Shown here one piece after another: positions 1 to 6,398 of a stretch of 7,951 bases of DNA (position 1 is its first letter; each line of letters opens with the position of its first letter). The notes under the pieces were generated by a model. It did not search any database. It was not told where the DNA came from and saw nothing but the letters and a program-made list of their open reading frames with translations. This DNA is from Burkholderiaceae bacterium (GTDB lineage: Bacteria; Pseudomonadota; Gammaproteobacteria; Burkholderiales; Burkholderiaceae_C). The position numbers and the translations under genes are program-made. Location of the stretch: contig JAISNB010000042.1 of assembly GCA_031276435.1 (NCBI GenBank), forward strand, positions 1 through 7,951, read 5' to 3'.

Positions 1-57
1 CACCCCGACACCCAGGAACGCGCCATGCGCATCAGGGGCCAGTGGCCAAAAGACTGA
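1..57 (+). CDS. Possible 3' end of an upstream gene (partial)
   Basis: Frame 1 is open from the window edge to a TGA at 55-57 and would encode an 18-residue C-terminal tail, HPDTQERAMRIRGQWPKD. The mix of charged and polar residues looks like an ordinary protein end, and the stop lies about 285 bases before urtA, which suits a preceding gene. Eighteen codons are too few to name a family, and an open run this short is expected by chance in GC-rich DNA. This is only a candidate, and no function is assigned. Confidence 0.3.
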   Translation, partial: HPDTQERAMRIRGQWPKD

Positions 58-261
58 CGGCAAGCAAGCAAAAACACCCCGCTGCCCACCCCAAACGCGC
101 GCAAGCCAGACAAGCCAGCCAGCGGGCCGCGCATGGCGGCGACTGAATTGCCGCGTTGCTTCATCCCCCGCAATGACGCGGGTTCCCGTTTGCACCGCCG
201 CAGTACGCCATGCGGCGTATTCCGGCGCGGCTGCTGTGTGCGTAGCATGCAAACCGTTCGC

Positions 262-277
262 TGGCTGACTGCCCGCA
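262..277 (+). promoter_or_regulatory. Weak sigma-54-like promoter element (candidate)
   Basis: The sequence TGGCTGACTGCCCGCA keeps the GG (263-264) and GC (275-276) dinucleotides at the ten-base spacing of -24/-12 promoters. It also keeps TGGC at the -24 side. The -12 side reads CCGCA rather than TTGCA. Urea transport operons are often under nitrogen control (NtrC with sigma-54), which makes the site plausible. GG-N10-GC is common by chance in DNA this rich in G and C, and no clear NtrC dyad was found upstream. Treat it as a weak candidate only. Confidence 0.15.
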
Positions 278-329
278 TGGTGCGGGTGGCGGGGCGGCGA
301 TCCGCTGGTTCAACACGCGCACTTTCTCT

Positions 330-335
330 GGGGGA
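330..335 (+). promoter_or_regulatory. Ribosome binding site of urtA
   Basis: The purine run GGGGGA ends seven bases before the ATG at 343. It supports this start over the in-frame ATG at 133, whose upstream sequence has no comparable site and whose extra 70 residues do not resemble a transporter protein. Confidence 0.6.
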
Positions 336-342
336 TTCATTC

Positions 343-1617
343 ATGCAACGTCGATACACGCTCAAAGCCCTGGCCGCTACCGCGGTTTTATCGGGCCTGA
401 CCTGGCTGCCTGCGGCGCACGCGGCAGAGACCATCAAGGTTGGCATCTTGCACTCGCTTTCGGGGACGATGGCCATTTCGGAAACGGCGCTCAAGGACAT
501 GGCGCTGATGACCATTGAGGAGATCAACGCCAAGGGCGGCGTGCTGGGCAAGCAGCTTGAGCCGGTGGTGGTGGATCCGGCTTCCAACTGGCCGCTGTTT
601 GCCGAGAAGACCCGGCAGTTGCTCACGCAGGACAAGGTGGCCGTGGTTTTTGGCTGCTGGACTTCGGTGAGCCGCAAGTCGGTGCTGCCGGTGGTCGAAG
701 AGCTGAACGGCTTGCTGTTCTACCCGGTGCAGTACGAAGGCGAAGAGTTGTCCAAGAACGTGTTCTACACGGGCGCGGCGCCCAACCAGCAGGCCATTCC
801 GGCGGTCGAATACCTCATGAGCAAGGAAGGCGGCGGCGCGCGGCGCTTTGTGCTGCTGGGCACCGATTACGTGTATCCGCGCACCACCAACAAGATTTTG
901 CGCGCCTTTTTGCACAGCAAGGGCGTGAAAGACAGCGACATTGTTGAGCAGTACACGCCTTTTGGCCATGCCGACTACCAGACCATCGTGGCCGACATCA
1001 AGAAATTCGCCGCGGGCGGACGCACGGCGGTGATTTCCACCATCAACGGCGATTCCAACGTGCCTTTCTACAAGGAACTGGGCAATGCGGGCCTGAAGGC
1101 CAAGGATGTGCCGGTGGTGGCTTTCAGCGTGGGCGAGGAAGAATTGCGTGGCGTCGACACCAAGCCCCTGGTGGGCCATCTGGCCGCGTGGAATTACTTC
1201 ATGACCCAGAAAAATCCGGCCAATGCCGCCTGGATCAAGCAGTGGAGCGACTACGCCAAGGCCAAGAAGCTGCCGGGCCAGTCCGACAAGCCGCTGACCA
1301 ACGACCCGATGGAAGCCACCTACATTGGCATCCACATGTGGAAGCAGGCGGTTGAAAAAGCCGGGAGTACCGATACCGACAAGGTCATTGCCGCCATGGC
1401 CGGACAAACGTTTGCCGCGCCCAGTGGTTTTACGGTGAAGATGGACGAGAAAAACCACCACCTGCACAAGCCCGTCCTCGTGGGCGAGGTGCGCGCCGAC
1501 GGTCAGTTCAGCGTGGTGTGGAAAACCAAGGGGCCGATCAAGGCGCAGCCGTGGAGTCCGTTCATTGCGGGCAACGACAAGAAAAAAGACGAGCCAGACG
1601 GCAAGAGCGCACTTTGA
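343..1617 (+). CDS. urtA: Urea ABC transporter, periplasmic urea-binding protein UrtA
   Basis: A 424-residue substrate-binding protein of the urea/short-chain amide type, related to the branched-chain amino acid binding family (Peripla_BP type I fold). It captures urea in the periplasm and delivers it to UrtB-UrtC. The N terminus MQRRYTLKAL, then a hydrophobic stretch and an AHA|A site near residue 27, is an export signal with a twin-arginine-like RR. The mature part opens with IKVGILHSLSGTMAISE (31-47), the usual opening of this family. Also visible are VVFGCWTSVSRKSVLPV (101-117), YPVQYEGEE (127-135) and TNDPMEATYIGIHMWKQAV (319-337), which I recognise as UrtA-like. Length is normal for UrtA (about 400-430). 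The start at 343 is chosen for its Shine-Dalgarno site and signal peptide. The tail is Lys/Asp-rich (residues 411-419). It is the first gene of the operon, with a long spacer before urtB. Confidence 0.93.
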   Translation: MQRRYTLKALAATAVLSGLTWLPAAHAAETIKVGILHSLSGTMAISETALKDMALMTIEEINAKGGVLGKQLEPVVVDPASNWPLFAEKTRQLLTQDKVAVVFGCWTSVSRKSVLPVVEELNGLLFYPVQYEGEELSKNVFYTGAAPNQQAIPAVEYLMSKEGGGARRFVLLGTDYVYPRTTNKILRAFLHSKGVKDSDIVEQYTPFGHADYQTIVADIKKFAAGGRTAVISTINGDSNVPFYKELGNAGLKAKDVPVVAFSVGEEELRGVDTKPLVGHLAAWNYFMTQKNPANAAWIKQWSDYAKAKKLPGQSDKPLTNDPMEATYIGIHMWKQAVEKAGSTDTDKVIAAMAGQTFAAPSGFTVKMDEKNHHLHKPVLVGEVRADGQFSVVWKTKGPIKAQPWSPFIAGNDKKKDEPDGKSAL

Positions 1618-1804
1618 GGCAAAGGCGGGCCGATGCCGCTGAAATCCCCATTTGGGCAGCCGCGCGCGCACTCCGGTCTGGTTGGGCGCGCGTGGCAGGC
1701 AAACGGCGGCGGCGCTGCCGCCACAAATTTGCCGCAAATGCGGTCATGGCTTGGCGTCCCTTGTGGCTGCGCGGTCGCGCTCTGTGCCCAGCGCGCGGCG
1801 CGGG

Positions 1805-1837
1805 CAACCGCTGCCAGCTTGGGGGCTGGCAGCGTTG
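1805..1837 (+). promoter_or_regulatory. Strong intercistronic hairpin before urtB
   Basis: A perfect nine-base stem, GCTGCCAGC (1810-1818) with GCTGGCAGC (1825-1833), encloses the six-base loop TTGGGG. Four more pairs, CAAC (1805-1808) with GTTG (1834-1837), extend it after a single bulged C at 1809. It ends 21 bases before the urtB start and has no T-run after it. In other ABC-transporter operons a stem-loop after the binding-protein gene can stabilise upstream mRNA and lower permease output, and that role is inferred here. Confidence 0.55.
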
Positions 1838-1847
1838 GCAATGAAGC

Positions 1848-1851
1848 AGGA
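1848..1851 (+). promoter_or_regulatory. Ribosome binding site deciding the urtB start
   Basis: AGGA sits seven bases before the ATG at 1859. The other in-frame ATG, at 1841, has only the arm of the hairpin upstream and no good site. It would add just six residues (MKQDKR) before the same signal-like sequence. Confidence 0.5.
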
Positions 1852-1858
1852 TAAACGC

Positions 1859-3478
1859 ATGTTTTTCAAGAATGCCATTGGGTGGTCGCTTGCGGGCCGC
1901 AAGGCGGCGGCCCTTGCGCTGGCGGGGCTGTTGCTGGTTTGTGCGCAGGGCGCGCGGGCGCTCACGGCGGAAACAGCGCGCGCCATGGCGATTGGCGAAA
2001 CCGAGGCGCGCATCGAGGCGCTCAACCGCGCCGTGGCGCAGGCCGACGCGCCAACGCGGCGTTTGATCGAGGCGCTTGCAGGCGGCGCGGTGAAGGTCAC
2101 TGAAGACGCGGTGTTCATGCTGGATGGCGCGCGCGCAATCGACCCCGTAACGGGCCAGCCTGTGGCGTTGCCCGAGGCGGCTGAGGACGTGATCAACAAC
2201 AACTGGATGCGCGCGTCGCTGGAGGCGGCGCTGGCTGTGCTGCAACTGGCCAGCGCGGATGAGGCCGGGCGCTTGCAGGCCGCCGCCGCGCTGCTGAAGG
2301 AGCCGGACGAGTCGCGCCTGCCGTTGCTGGAGCAGGCGCTGGCGCGCGAGCAAAGCCAGGTCGTGCGCGAGCGCCTGGAACTGGCGCGCGCCGCCACGCT
2401 GCTGGCCAGCGCGGATGCCGGGCGGCGCTTGCAGGCGGCGCGGGCGCTGGAAGCGTCGCGCAGTCCGGACGTCAAGCTGCTGCTCAATGAGCAACTCAGC
2501 CAGGAGAGCGATGCGCAGGTCAAGGCCGCCGTGCAGGCGGCCATTGCGCGCATAGACGCCACCTTGGCGCTGGGCGAAAACCTGGGCGTGCTGTTTACCG
2601 GCGTGAGCCTGGGATCGATTCTGTTGCTGGCCGCGCTCGGGCTGGCGATTACCTACGGGTTGATGGGCGTCATCAACATGGCGCATGGCGAGCTGATCAT
2701 GGTGGGCGCTTACGCCACGTATGTGGTGCAGGGGCTGTTCCAGCGGTACCTGCCGGAAGGCGCGTTTGGCTGGTACCTGGTGGCCGCGGTGCCGGTGGCG
2801 TTCCTGGCCTCGGCGCTGGCGGGCGCCATTCTGGAGCGCGCGGTCATCCGCTATTTGTACGGTCGGCCACTGGAGAGCCTGCTGGCAACCTGGGGCATCA
2901 GCCTGATCCTGATCCAGACGGTGCGCACCGTATTCGGCGCGCAGAACGTGGGGCTGGAAAACCCGGGCTGGATGAGTGGCGGCTGGCAGGTGCTGCCCAA
3001 CCTGACGCTGCCCTACAACCGGCTGGTCATCATCGGCTTCGCGGCGGCGGTGCTGGTGGCCGTGGCCTGGCTGATCGGGCGCACGCGGCTGGGCCTGTTT
3101 GTGCGCGGCGTGACGCAAAACCGCCCCATCGCGTCGTGCATGGGCGTCAATACCGCGCGCATCGACACCTGTGCGTTTGCGCTGGGTTCGGGCATTGCCG
3201 GGCTGGCCGGTTGTGCGCTCAGCCAAGTGGGCAACGTGGGGCCTGATCTGGGGCAAAGCTACATCGTCGATTCGTTCATGACCGTCGTGCTCGGCGGCGT
3301 GGGTCAACTGGCGGGCGCGGTGTATGCCGCGCTGGGCCTGGGCCTTGCCAACAAGCTGCTGGAAGGCTGGACGGGCGCCGTGCTGGCAAAAATTGCCGTG
3401 CTGGTGTTCATCATCGTGTTCATCCAGAAGCGCCCGCAGGGCATTTTTGCCCTCAAGGGCCGGAGCGCCGAAGCATGA
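1859..3478 (+). CDS. urtB: Urea ABC transporter permease UrtB
   Basis: A 539-residue inner-membrane permease, one half of the urea channel. Residues 1-34 look like a signal sequence (basic start, hydrophobic 18-30, then GARA). Residues about 35-240 form the extra soluble helical domain typical of UrtB and absent from the shorter LivH permeases. This part contains an in-frame repeat beginning LASAD at 130 and 182. From about 241 to 525 comes the LivH-like membrane domain, with roughly eight hydrophobic segments, INMAHGELIMVGAY (272-285), LATWGISLILIQT (342-354), the loop RGVTQNRPIA (416-425) and VLGGVGQLAGAVYA (477-490). The length fits UrtB (about 520-550). The start at 1859 is chosen for AGGA and the signal; ATG 1841 is the alternative. 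The stop overlaps the urtC start in ATGA, suggesting translational coupling. Confidence 0.93.
   Translation: MFFKNAIGWSLAGRKAAALALAGLLLVCAQGARALTAETARAMAIGETEARIEALNRAVAQADAPTRRLIEALAGGAVKVTEDAVFMLDGARAIDPVTGQPVALPEAAEDVINNNWMRASLEAALAVLQLASADEAGRLQAAAALLKEPDESRLPLLEQALAREQSQVVRERLELARAATLLASADAGRRLQAARALEASRSPDVKLLLNEQLSQESDAQVKAAVQAAIARIDATLALGENLGVLFTGVSLGSILLLAALGLAITYGLMGVINMAHGELIMVGAYATYVVQGLFQRYLPEGAFGWYLVAAVPVAFLASALAGAILERAVIRYLYGRPLESLLATWGISLILIQTVRTVFGAQNVGLENPGWMSGGWQVLPNLTLPYNRLVIIGFAAAVLVAVAWLIGRTRLGLFVRGVTQNRPIASCMGVNTARIDTCAFALGSGIAGLAGCALSQVGNVGPDLGQSYIVDSFMTVVLGGVGQLAGAVYAALGLGLANKLLEGWTGAVLAKIAVLVFIIVFIQKRPQGIFALKGRSAEA
2246..2557 (+). repeat. In-frame tandem repeat coding two helical modules in UrtB
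   Basis: The 16-base sequence CTGGCCAGCGCGGATG occurs at 2246-2261 and again at 2402-2417, 156 bases (52 codons) apart. A second shared run, GGCGCTTGCAGGC, follows each copy. In protein the two units start LASAD (130 and 182) and both continue with RLQAA, a leucine-rich helix and a second helix rich in Glu, Gln and Leu. The pattern is like HEAT-type helical repeats. The outer limits given here simply take two units of 52 codons. Confidence 0.5.
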
Positions 3479-4659
3479 ATACGAACCTGCCACACACCAC
3501 CACCACTGCCGCCACATCGACTGGCACTGCCGCCGCGCAGCCCGCGCCGTTGCCGTTGCCGCCTGCGCCGCCGCGTGCGCCGCTGCTGCCCAAGACCGGG
3601 TGGGGCGTTTTCCTGCTGGCGCTGATCGGCGTTTGCGCCGTGGCGCCCGTGCTCAACCTGTGGACGCCGCCGGGCAGCGCCTTGCATTTGAGCGACTACA
3701 TGGTGGCGCTGCTGGGCAAGATCATGTGCTACGCCATTTGCGCGCTGGCGATGGATTTGATCTGGGGCTACACCGGCATTTTGTCGCTCGGCCACGGGCT
3801 GTTTTTTGCGCTTGGCGGCTACGCCATGGGCATGTATCTGATGCGCCAGATCGGGCGCGATGGCAGCTACCAGAGCGATTTGCCCGACTTCATGGTGTTT
3901 CTGGACTGGAAGGAGCTGCCCTGGCACTGGGCGCTTTCCGGCAGTTTTGGCGCCACGCTGGCGCTGGTGCTGCTGGCGCCGGGGCTGGTGGCGCTGGTGT
4001 TTGGCTGGTTTGCGTTCCGCTCGCGCATCAAGGGGGTTTATTTTTCGATCATCACGCAGGCGCTCACGGTGGCGGCCATGCTGCTGTTTTTCCGCAATGA
4101 AACGGGCTTTGGCGGCAACAACGGCTTTACCGATTTCAAGCGCGTGCTGGGCTTTCCGATTGCCACCGCGCCAATGCGCATGGCGCTGTTCGTGCTCACG
4201 GGCGTGGCGCTGCTGGGCTTTTTCTTGCTGGCGCGCTGGCTGGTGCGCTCCAAATACGGGCGCGTGCTGCAAGCCATCCGCGATGCCGAAACCCGCGTCA
4301 TGTTCTCTGGCTACGACCCGCTGCCCTACAAGCTGAGCATCTGGGTCATCAGCGCCATGATGTGCGGCGTGGCCGGGGCGCTGTACGTGCTCCAGGTGGG
4401 CATCATCAACCCCAGCGAGATGGCGCCCGCAGCGTCGATCGAGATTGCCATCTGGACCGCCGTGGGCGGGCGCGCCACGCTGGTCGGCCCCATCATCGGC
4501 GCGTTCCTGGTCAATGGCGCCAAAAGCTGGCTGACCGTGGCCGCGCCAGAGGTCTGGCTGTTCTTCCTGGGCGCGCTGTTCATCGCCGTCACCCTGTTTT
4601 TGCCCGATGGCGTGGCGGGGCTGCTGCGCCAGATCAGGCGAAAAGGCCGCCAGCCATGA
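3475..4659 (+). CDS. urtC: Urea ABC transporter permease UrtC
   Basis: A 394-residue LivM-like inner-membrane permease that pairs with UrtB. Residues 1-38 are an unusual Thr/Ala- then Pro-rich tail, probably cytoplasmic. Hydrophobic segments follow from about 42 to 380, roughly eight to ten in all. Family landmarks include GYTGILSLGHGLFFALGGYA (98-117), the cytoplasmic coupling loop GRVLQAIRDAETRVMFSGYD (262-281), which in this family contacts the ATPases, and AVGGRATLVGPIIGAFLVNG (329-348). The C terminus ends in basic residues (RQIRRKGRQP). Length fits UrtC once the N-terminal tail is counted. ATG 3475 overlaps the urtB stop in ATGA, with GGAG nine bases before it. The stop overlaps the urtD start in the same way, so B, C and D are probably translationally coupled. 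Confidence 0.93.
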   Translation: MNTNLPHTTTTAATSTGTAAAQPAPLPLPPAPPRAPLLPKTGWGVFLLALIGVCAVAPVLNLWTPPGSALHLSDYMVALLGKIMCYAICALAMDLIWGYTGILSLGHGLFFALGGYAMGMYLMRQIGRDGSYQSDLPDFMVFLDWKELPWHWALSGSFGATLALVLLAPGLVALVFGWFAFRSRIKGVYFSIITQALTVAAMLLFFRNETGFGGNNGFTDFKRVLGFPIATAPMRMALFVLTGVALLGFFLLARWLVRSKYGRVLQAIRDAETRVMFSGYDPLPYKLSIWVISAMMCGVAGALYVLQVGIINPSEMAPAASIEIAIWTAVGGRATLVGPIIGAFLVNGAKSWLTVAAPEVWLFFLGALFIAVTLFLPDGVAGLLRQIRRKGRQP

Positions 4660-5546
4660 CGCCCGATTTGATGGACGCGGGCGCGCAGCGCCTGCAAGCG
4701 CACGCCCGGCAAGAGGCCGCGCGCGGCGGCAAAACCGCTTCGGGCGGGCGCGCCGCCGACTATGGCCGCCCCATCGCGCCGGGCACGGTGGATGTCGCGC
4801 ACGGGCGGATTCTGTATCTGGAAGATGTGCACGTCAGCTTTGACGGCTTCAAGGCCATCAACGGTCTGAACCTGGACATTGCGCCCGGCGAGTTGCGCTG
4901 CGTCATCGGCCCCAACGGCGCGGGCAAAACCACCCTGATGGACATCATCACCGGCAAGACGCGGCCCGACAGCGGCACGGTGTTCTTTGGCTCGACCATC
5001 GACCTGCTGCGCCACAGCGAGCCGGAAATCGCGCAAATGGGCATCGGGCGCAAGTTCCAGAAGCCCACGGTGTTCGAACAACTCAGCGTGTTCGAGAACC
5101 TGGAACTGGCCCTCAAAACCGACAAGCGCGTGTGGCCGTCCATGCGCTTTCGGCTCGATTCGCAACAGCGCGACTGGCTGGCGCAGGTGCTGCACACCAT
5201 TCATCTGCACGCGCACGCCGCGCGCCAGGCCGCTTTGCTCAGTCACGGGCAAAAGCAGTGGCTGGAAATCGGCATGCTGCTCATGCAAGCGCCCAGGCTG
5301 TTGCTGCTCGACGAACCCGTGGCCGGCATGACCGACGAGGAAACCGCGCGCACCGCCGAACTGCTGCTTGGCCTCAAGGGGCGACACAGCCTGATGGTGG
5401 TGGAGCACGACATGCACTTTGTGCGCGAAATCGCGGGCGCGCAAGGCACCGTCACCGTGCTGGCCGACGGCAGCGTGCTGGCGCAAGGCACGCTCGATGA
5501 GGTGCAGGCCGACGAGCGCGTGATCGAGGTCTATCTGGGCCGCTGA
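4656..5546 (+). CDS. urtD: Urea ABC transporter ATP-binding protein UrtD
   Basis: A 296-residue LivG-like ATPase that binds the cytoplasmic face of UrtB/UrtC and hydrolyses ATP to drive uptake. The ABC domain begins near residue 52 (ILYLEDVHVSFDGFKAINGL). It shows Walker A GPNGAGKTT (85-93), Q-loop glutamine in RKFQKPTVF (132-140), the signature in the variant form LSHGQKQ (195-201), Walker B LLLLDEP (215-221) and switch histidine in VVEHD (248-252). The signature has His in place of the second Gly of LSGGQ, which I recall as usual in UrtD. The first 50 residues are an Ala/Arg/Gly-rich extension of unknown role. The start at 4656 overlaps the urtC stop (ATGA), with AAAAGG nine bases before it; an in-frame ATG at 4671 is a weaker option. 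Confidence 0.93.
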   Translation: MTPDLMDAGAQRLQAHARQEAARGGKTASGGRAADYGRPIAPGTVDVAHGRILYLEDVHVSFDGFKAINGLNLDIAPGELRCVIGPNGAGKTTLMDIITGKTRPDSGTVFFGSTIDLLRHSEPEIAQMGIGRKFQKPTVFEQLSVFENLELALKTDKRVWPSMRFRLDSQQRDWLAQVLHTIHLHAHAARQAALLSHGQKQWLEIGMLLMQAPRLLLLDEPVAGMTDEETARTAELLLGLKGRHSLMVVEHDMHFVREIAGAQGTVTVLADGSVLAQGTLDEVQADERVIEVYLGR

Positions 5547-5586
5547 AACCGCGGCGCGCGGGCAAAGCACACGGGACAAGGAAAAA

Positions 5587-6279
5587 ATGCTTGAAGTCAG
5601 CAACATCGACCAGTATTACGGCGGATCGCACATTCTGCGCAACGTCAGCCTGCACGCCAGGCCGGGCAAAATCACGGTGCTGCTCGGGCGCAACGGCGTG
5701 GGCAAAACCACACTGCTCAAAAGCTTGATGGGCCTTGTGCCCGTCAAAAACGGCAGCATCCAGTTCAACGGCCAGCCCATCCAGGACAAAACGCCCTACG
5801 CGCGCGCCGCGCTGGGCATCGGCTATGTGCCGCAGGGTCGCGAGATTTTTGCCCGCCTCACCGTAGAAGAAAACCTGCGCATGGGGCTGGCCTACCGAGC
5901 GGCGCGCGCGCCAGTGCCCGCGCACCTGTTCGAACTGTTTCCGGTACTGCAACAAATGCTGCACCGCCGCGGCGGCGACCTCTCGGGCGGGCAACAGCAG
6001 CAACTGGCCATCGCGCGCGCGCTCGCCCCCGGCCCCAGACTGCTCATCCTGGACGAGCCAACCGAGGGCATCCAGCCCTCCATCATCAAGGACATCGGGC
6101 GCGTCATCCGCACCCTGGCCGACCAGGGCGAAATGGGCATTTTGCTGTGCGAGCAGTACTACGACTTTGCCGAAGAACTGGCCGACGAATACCTGGTCAT
6201 GGAACGGGGCGAAATCGTCAAACGCGGCGCAGGCGCCGCCATGCGCGCAGACAACGTGCGCGCCCTGGTCGCCATCTGA
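5587..6279 (+). CDS. urtE: Urea ABC transporter ATP-binding protein UrtE
   Basis: A 230-residue LivF-like ATPase, the second nucleotide-binding subunit of the urea transporter. It shows Walker A GRNGVGKTT (34-42), Q-loop VPQGREIF (81-88), canonical signature LSGGQQQ (132-138), Walker B LLILDEP (152-158) and the LivF/UrtE-type continuation TEGIQPSII (159-167). The usual switch histidine is replaced by glutamine (CEQYYDF, Q190), normal for this subfamily. UrtD keeps the histidine, so the ATPase pair may be asymmetric. Length matches UrtE (about 230). The start is preceded by AAGGA at 5578-5582 with a rather short four-base gap. It lies 40 bases after urtD and is the last transporter gene. No clear terminator follows. 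Confidence 0.93.
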   Translation: MLEVSNIDQYYGGSHILRNVSLHARPGKITVLLGRNGVGKTTLLKSLMGLVPVKNGSIQFNGQPIQDKTPYARAALGIGYVPQGREIFARLTVEENLRMGLAYRAARAPVPAHLFELFPVLQQMLHRRGGDLSGGQQQQLAIARALAPGPRLLILDEPTEGIQPSIIKDIGRVIRTLADQGEMGILLCEQYYDFAEELADEYLVMERGEIVKRGAGAAMRADNVRALVAI

Positions 6280-6398
6280 AAACCGTTTAACATCCCTTGC
6301 GCAAGCCGTGTCGCTGGCTGGCGCGCATTGGCTGCGATCTGGCGGGCCAGCTTCACGCAAAAAGCGCCCTGCCCGCCACTCAACAAAAGGTTTTCACA
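6280..6398 (+). other. Gap between urtE and the serpin gene
   Basis: These 119 bases hold no terminator with a T-run and no promoter I can defend. There is an eight-base palindrome TTGCGCAA at 6297-6304 and a weak inverted repeat GCTGGC/GCCAGC at 6313-6318 and 6346-6351. The serpin frame is open back to a TTG at 6297, but those 34 codons have no good ribosome site. The serpin could be read through from urtE or have its own promoter here; the sequence does not decide. Confidence 0.4.
6385..6390 (+). promoter_or_regulatory. Ribosome binding site of the serpin gene
   Basis: AAAAGG ends eight bases before the ATG at 6399, a good spacing. This fixes the start at 6399 rather than at the upstream in-frame TTG at 6297. 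Confidence 0.5.

Larger units (their letters stand above)
58..342 (+). promoter_or_regulatory. urtA upstream/leader region with three inverted repeats
   Basis: This 285-base stretch shows no convincing gene. The urtA frame is open back to an ATG at 133, but those 70 codons are Arg/Cys-rich and unlike UrtA. Three perfect short inverted repeats lie in series: CCCGC/GCGGG at 167-171 and 178-182, CGCCGCA/TGCGGCG at 196-202 and 211-217, and CCCGCA/TGCGGG at 272-277 and 281-286. No convincing sigma-70 promoter was found. A weak sigma-54-like element at 262-277 is described separately. The operon promoter is expected here because urtA is the first gene and the gap is long, but its exact site is not resolved. 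Confidence 0.5.
1618..1858 (+). other. Structured spacer between urtA and urtB
   Basis: This 241-base gap is much longer than the other junctions of the operon, which overlap or are 40 bases apart. Frames across it give Arg/Ala-rich products without recognisable features, so it is read as non-coding. It holds three inverted repeats: a two-tier one at 1698-1733 (GGCAAA/TTTGCC outside, GGCGGC/GCCGCC inside), CGCGCT/AGCGCG at 1776-1781 and 1790-1795, and a strong one at 1805-1837 described separately. No run of T follows any of them, so none is a standard terminator on the plus strand. A processed or attenuated leader, or a small RNA, is possible but not shown. Confidence 0.55.

Noticed and set aside
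133..342. N-terminal extension of UrtA from ATG 133
   Set aside because: The 70 added residues are Arg/Cys-rich, contain the leader hairpins, lack a ribosome site and would bury the export signal.
388..1737. Long minus-strand open frame opposite urtA (449 codons)
   Set aside because: Rich in His, Arg, Gly and Val in the pattern expected from reading GC-rich codons backwards. It covers a certain gene on the plus strand and has no recognisable domain.
1652..1858. N-terminal extension of UrtB from ATG 1652
   Set aside because: It overlaps the structured spacer, gives Arg/Ala-rich sequence and would place the signal peptide inside the protein.
1562..3517. Very long minus-strand open frame opposite urtB (651 codons)
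   Set aside because: Product is extremely Arg/Gln/His-rich without domain features; a shadow of strong third-position GC bias in urtB.
6313..6351. Terminator after urtE
   Set aside because: The GCTGGC/GCCAGC arms are short with a 27-base loop and no T-run follows.
6297..6398. TTG start extending the serpin by 34 residues
   Set aside because: No ribosome site, sequence unlike a signal peptide, and ATG 6399 has AAAAGG at good spacing.
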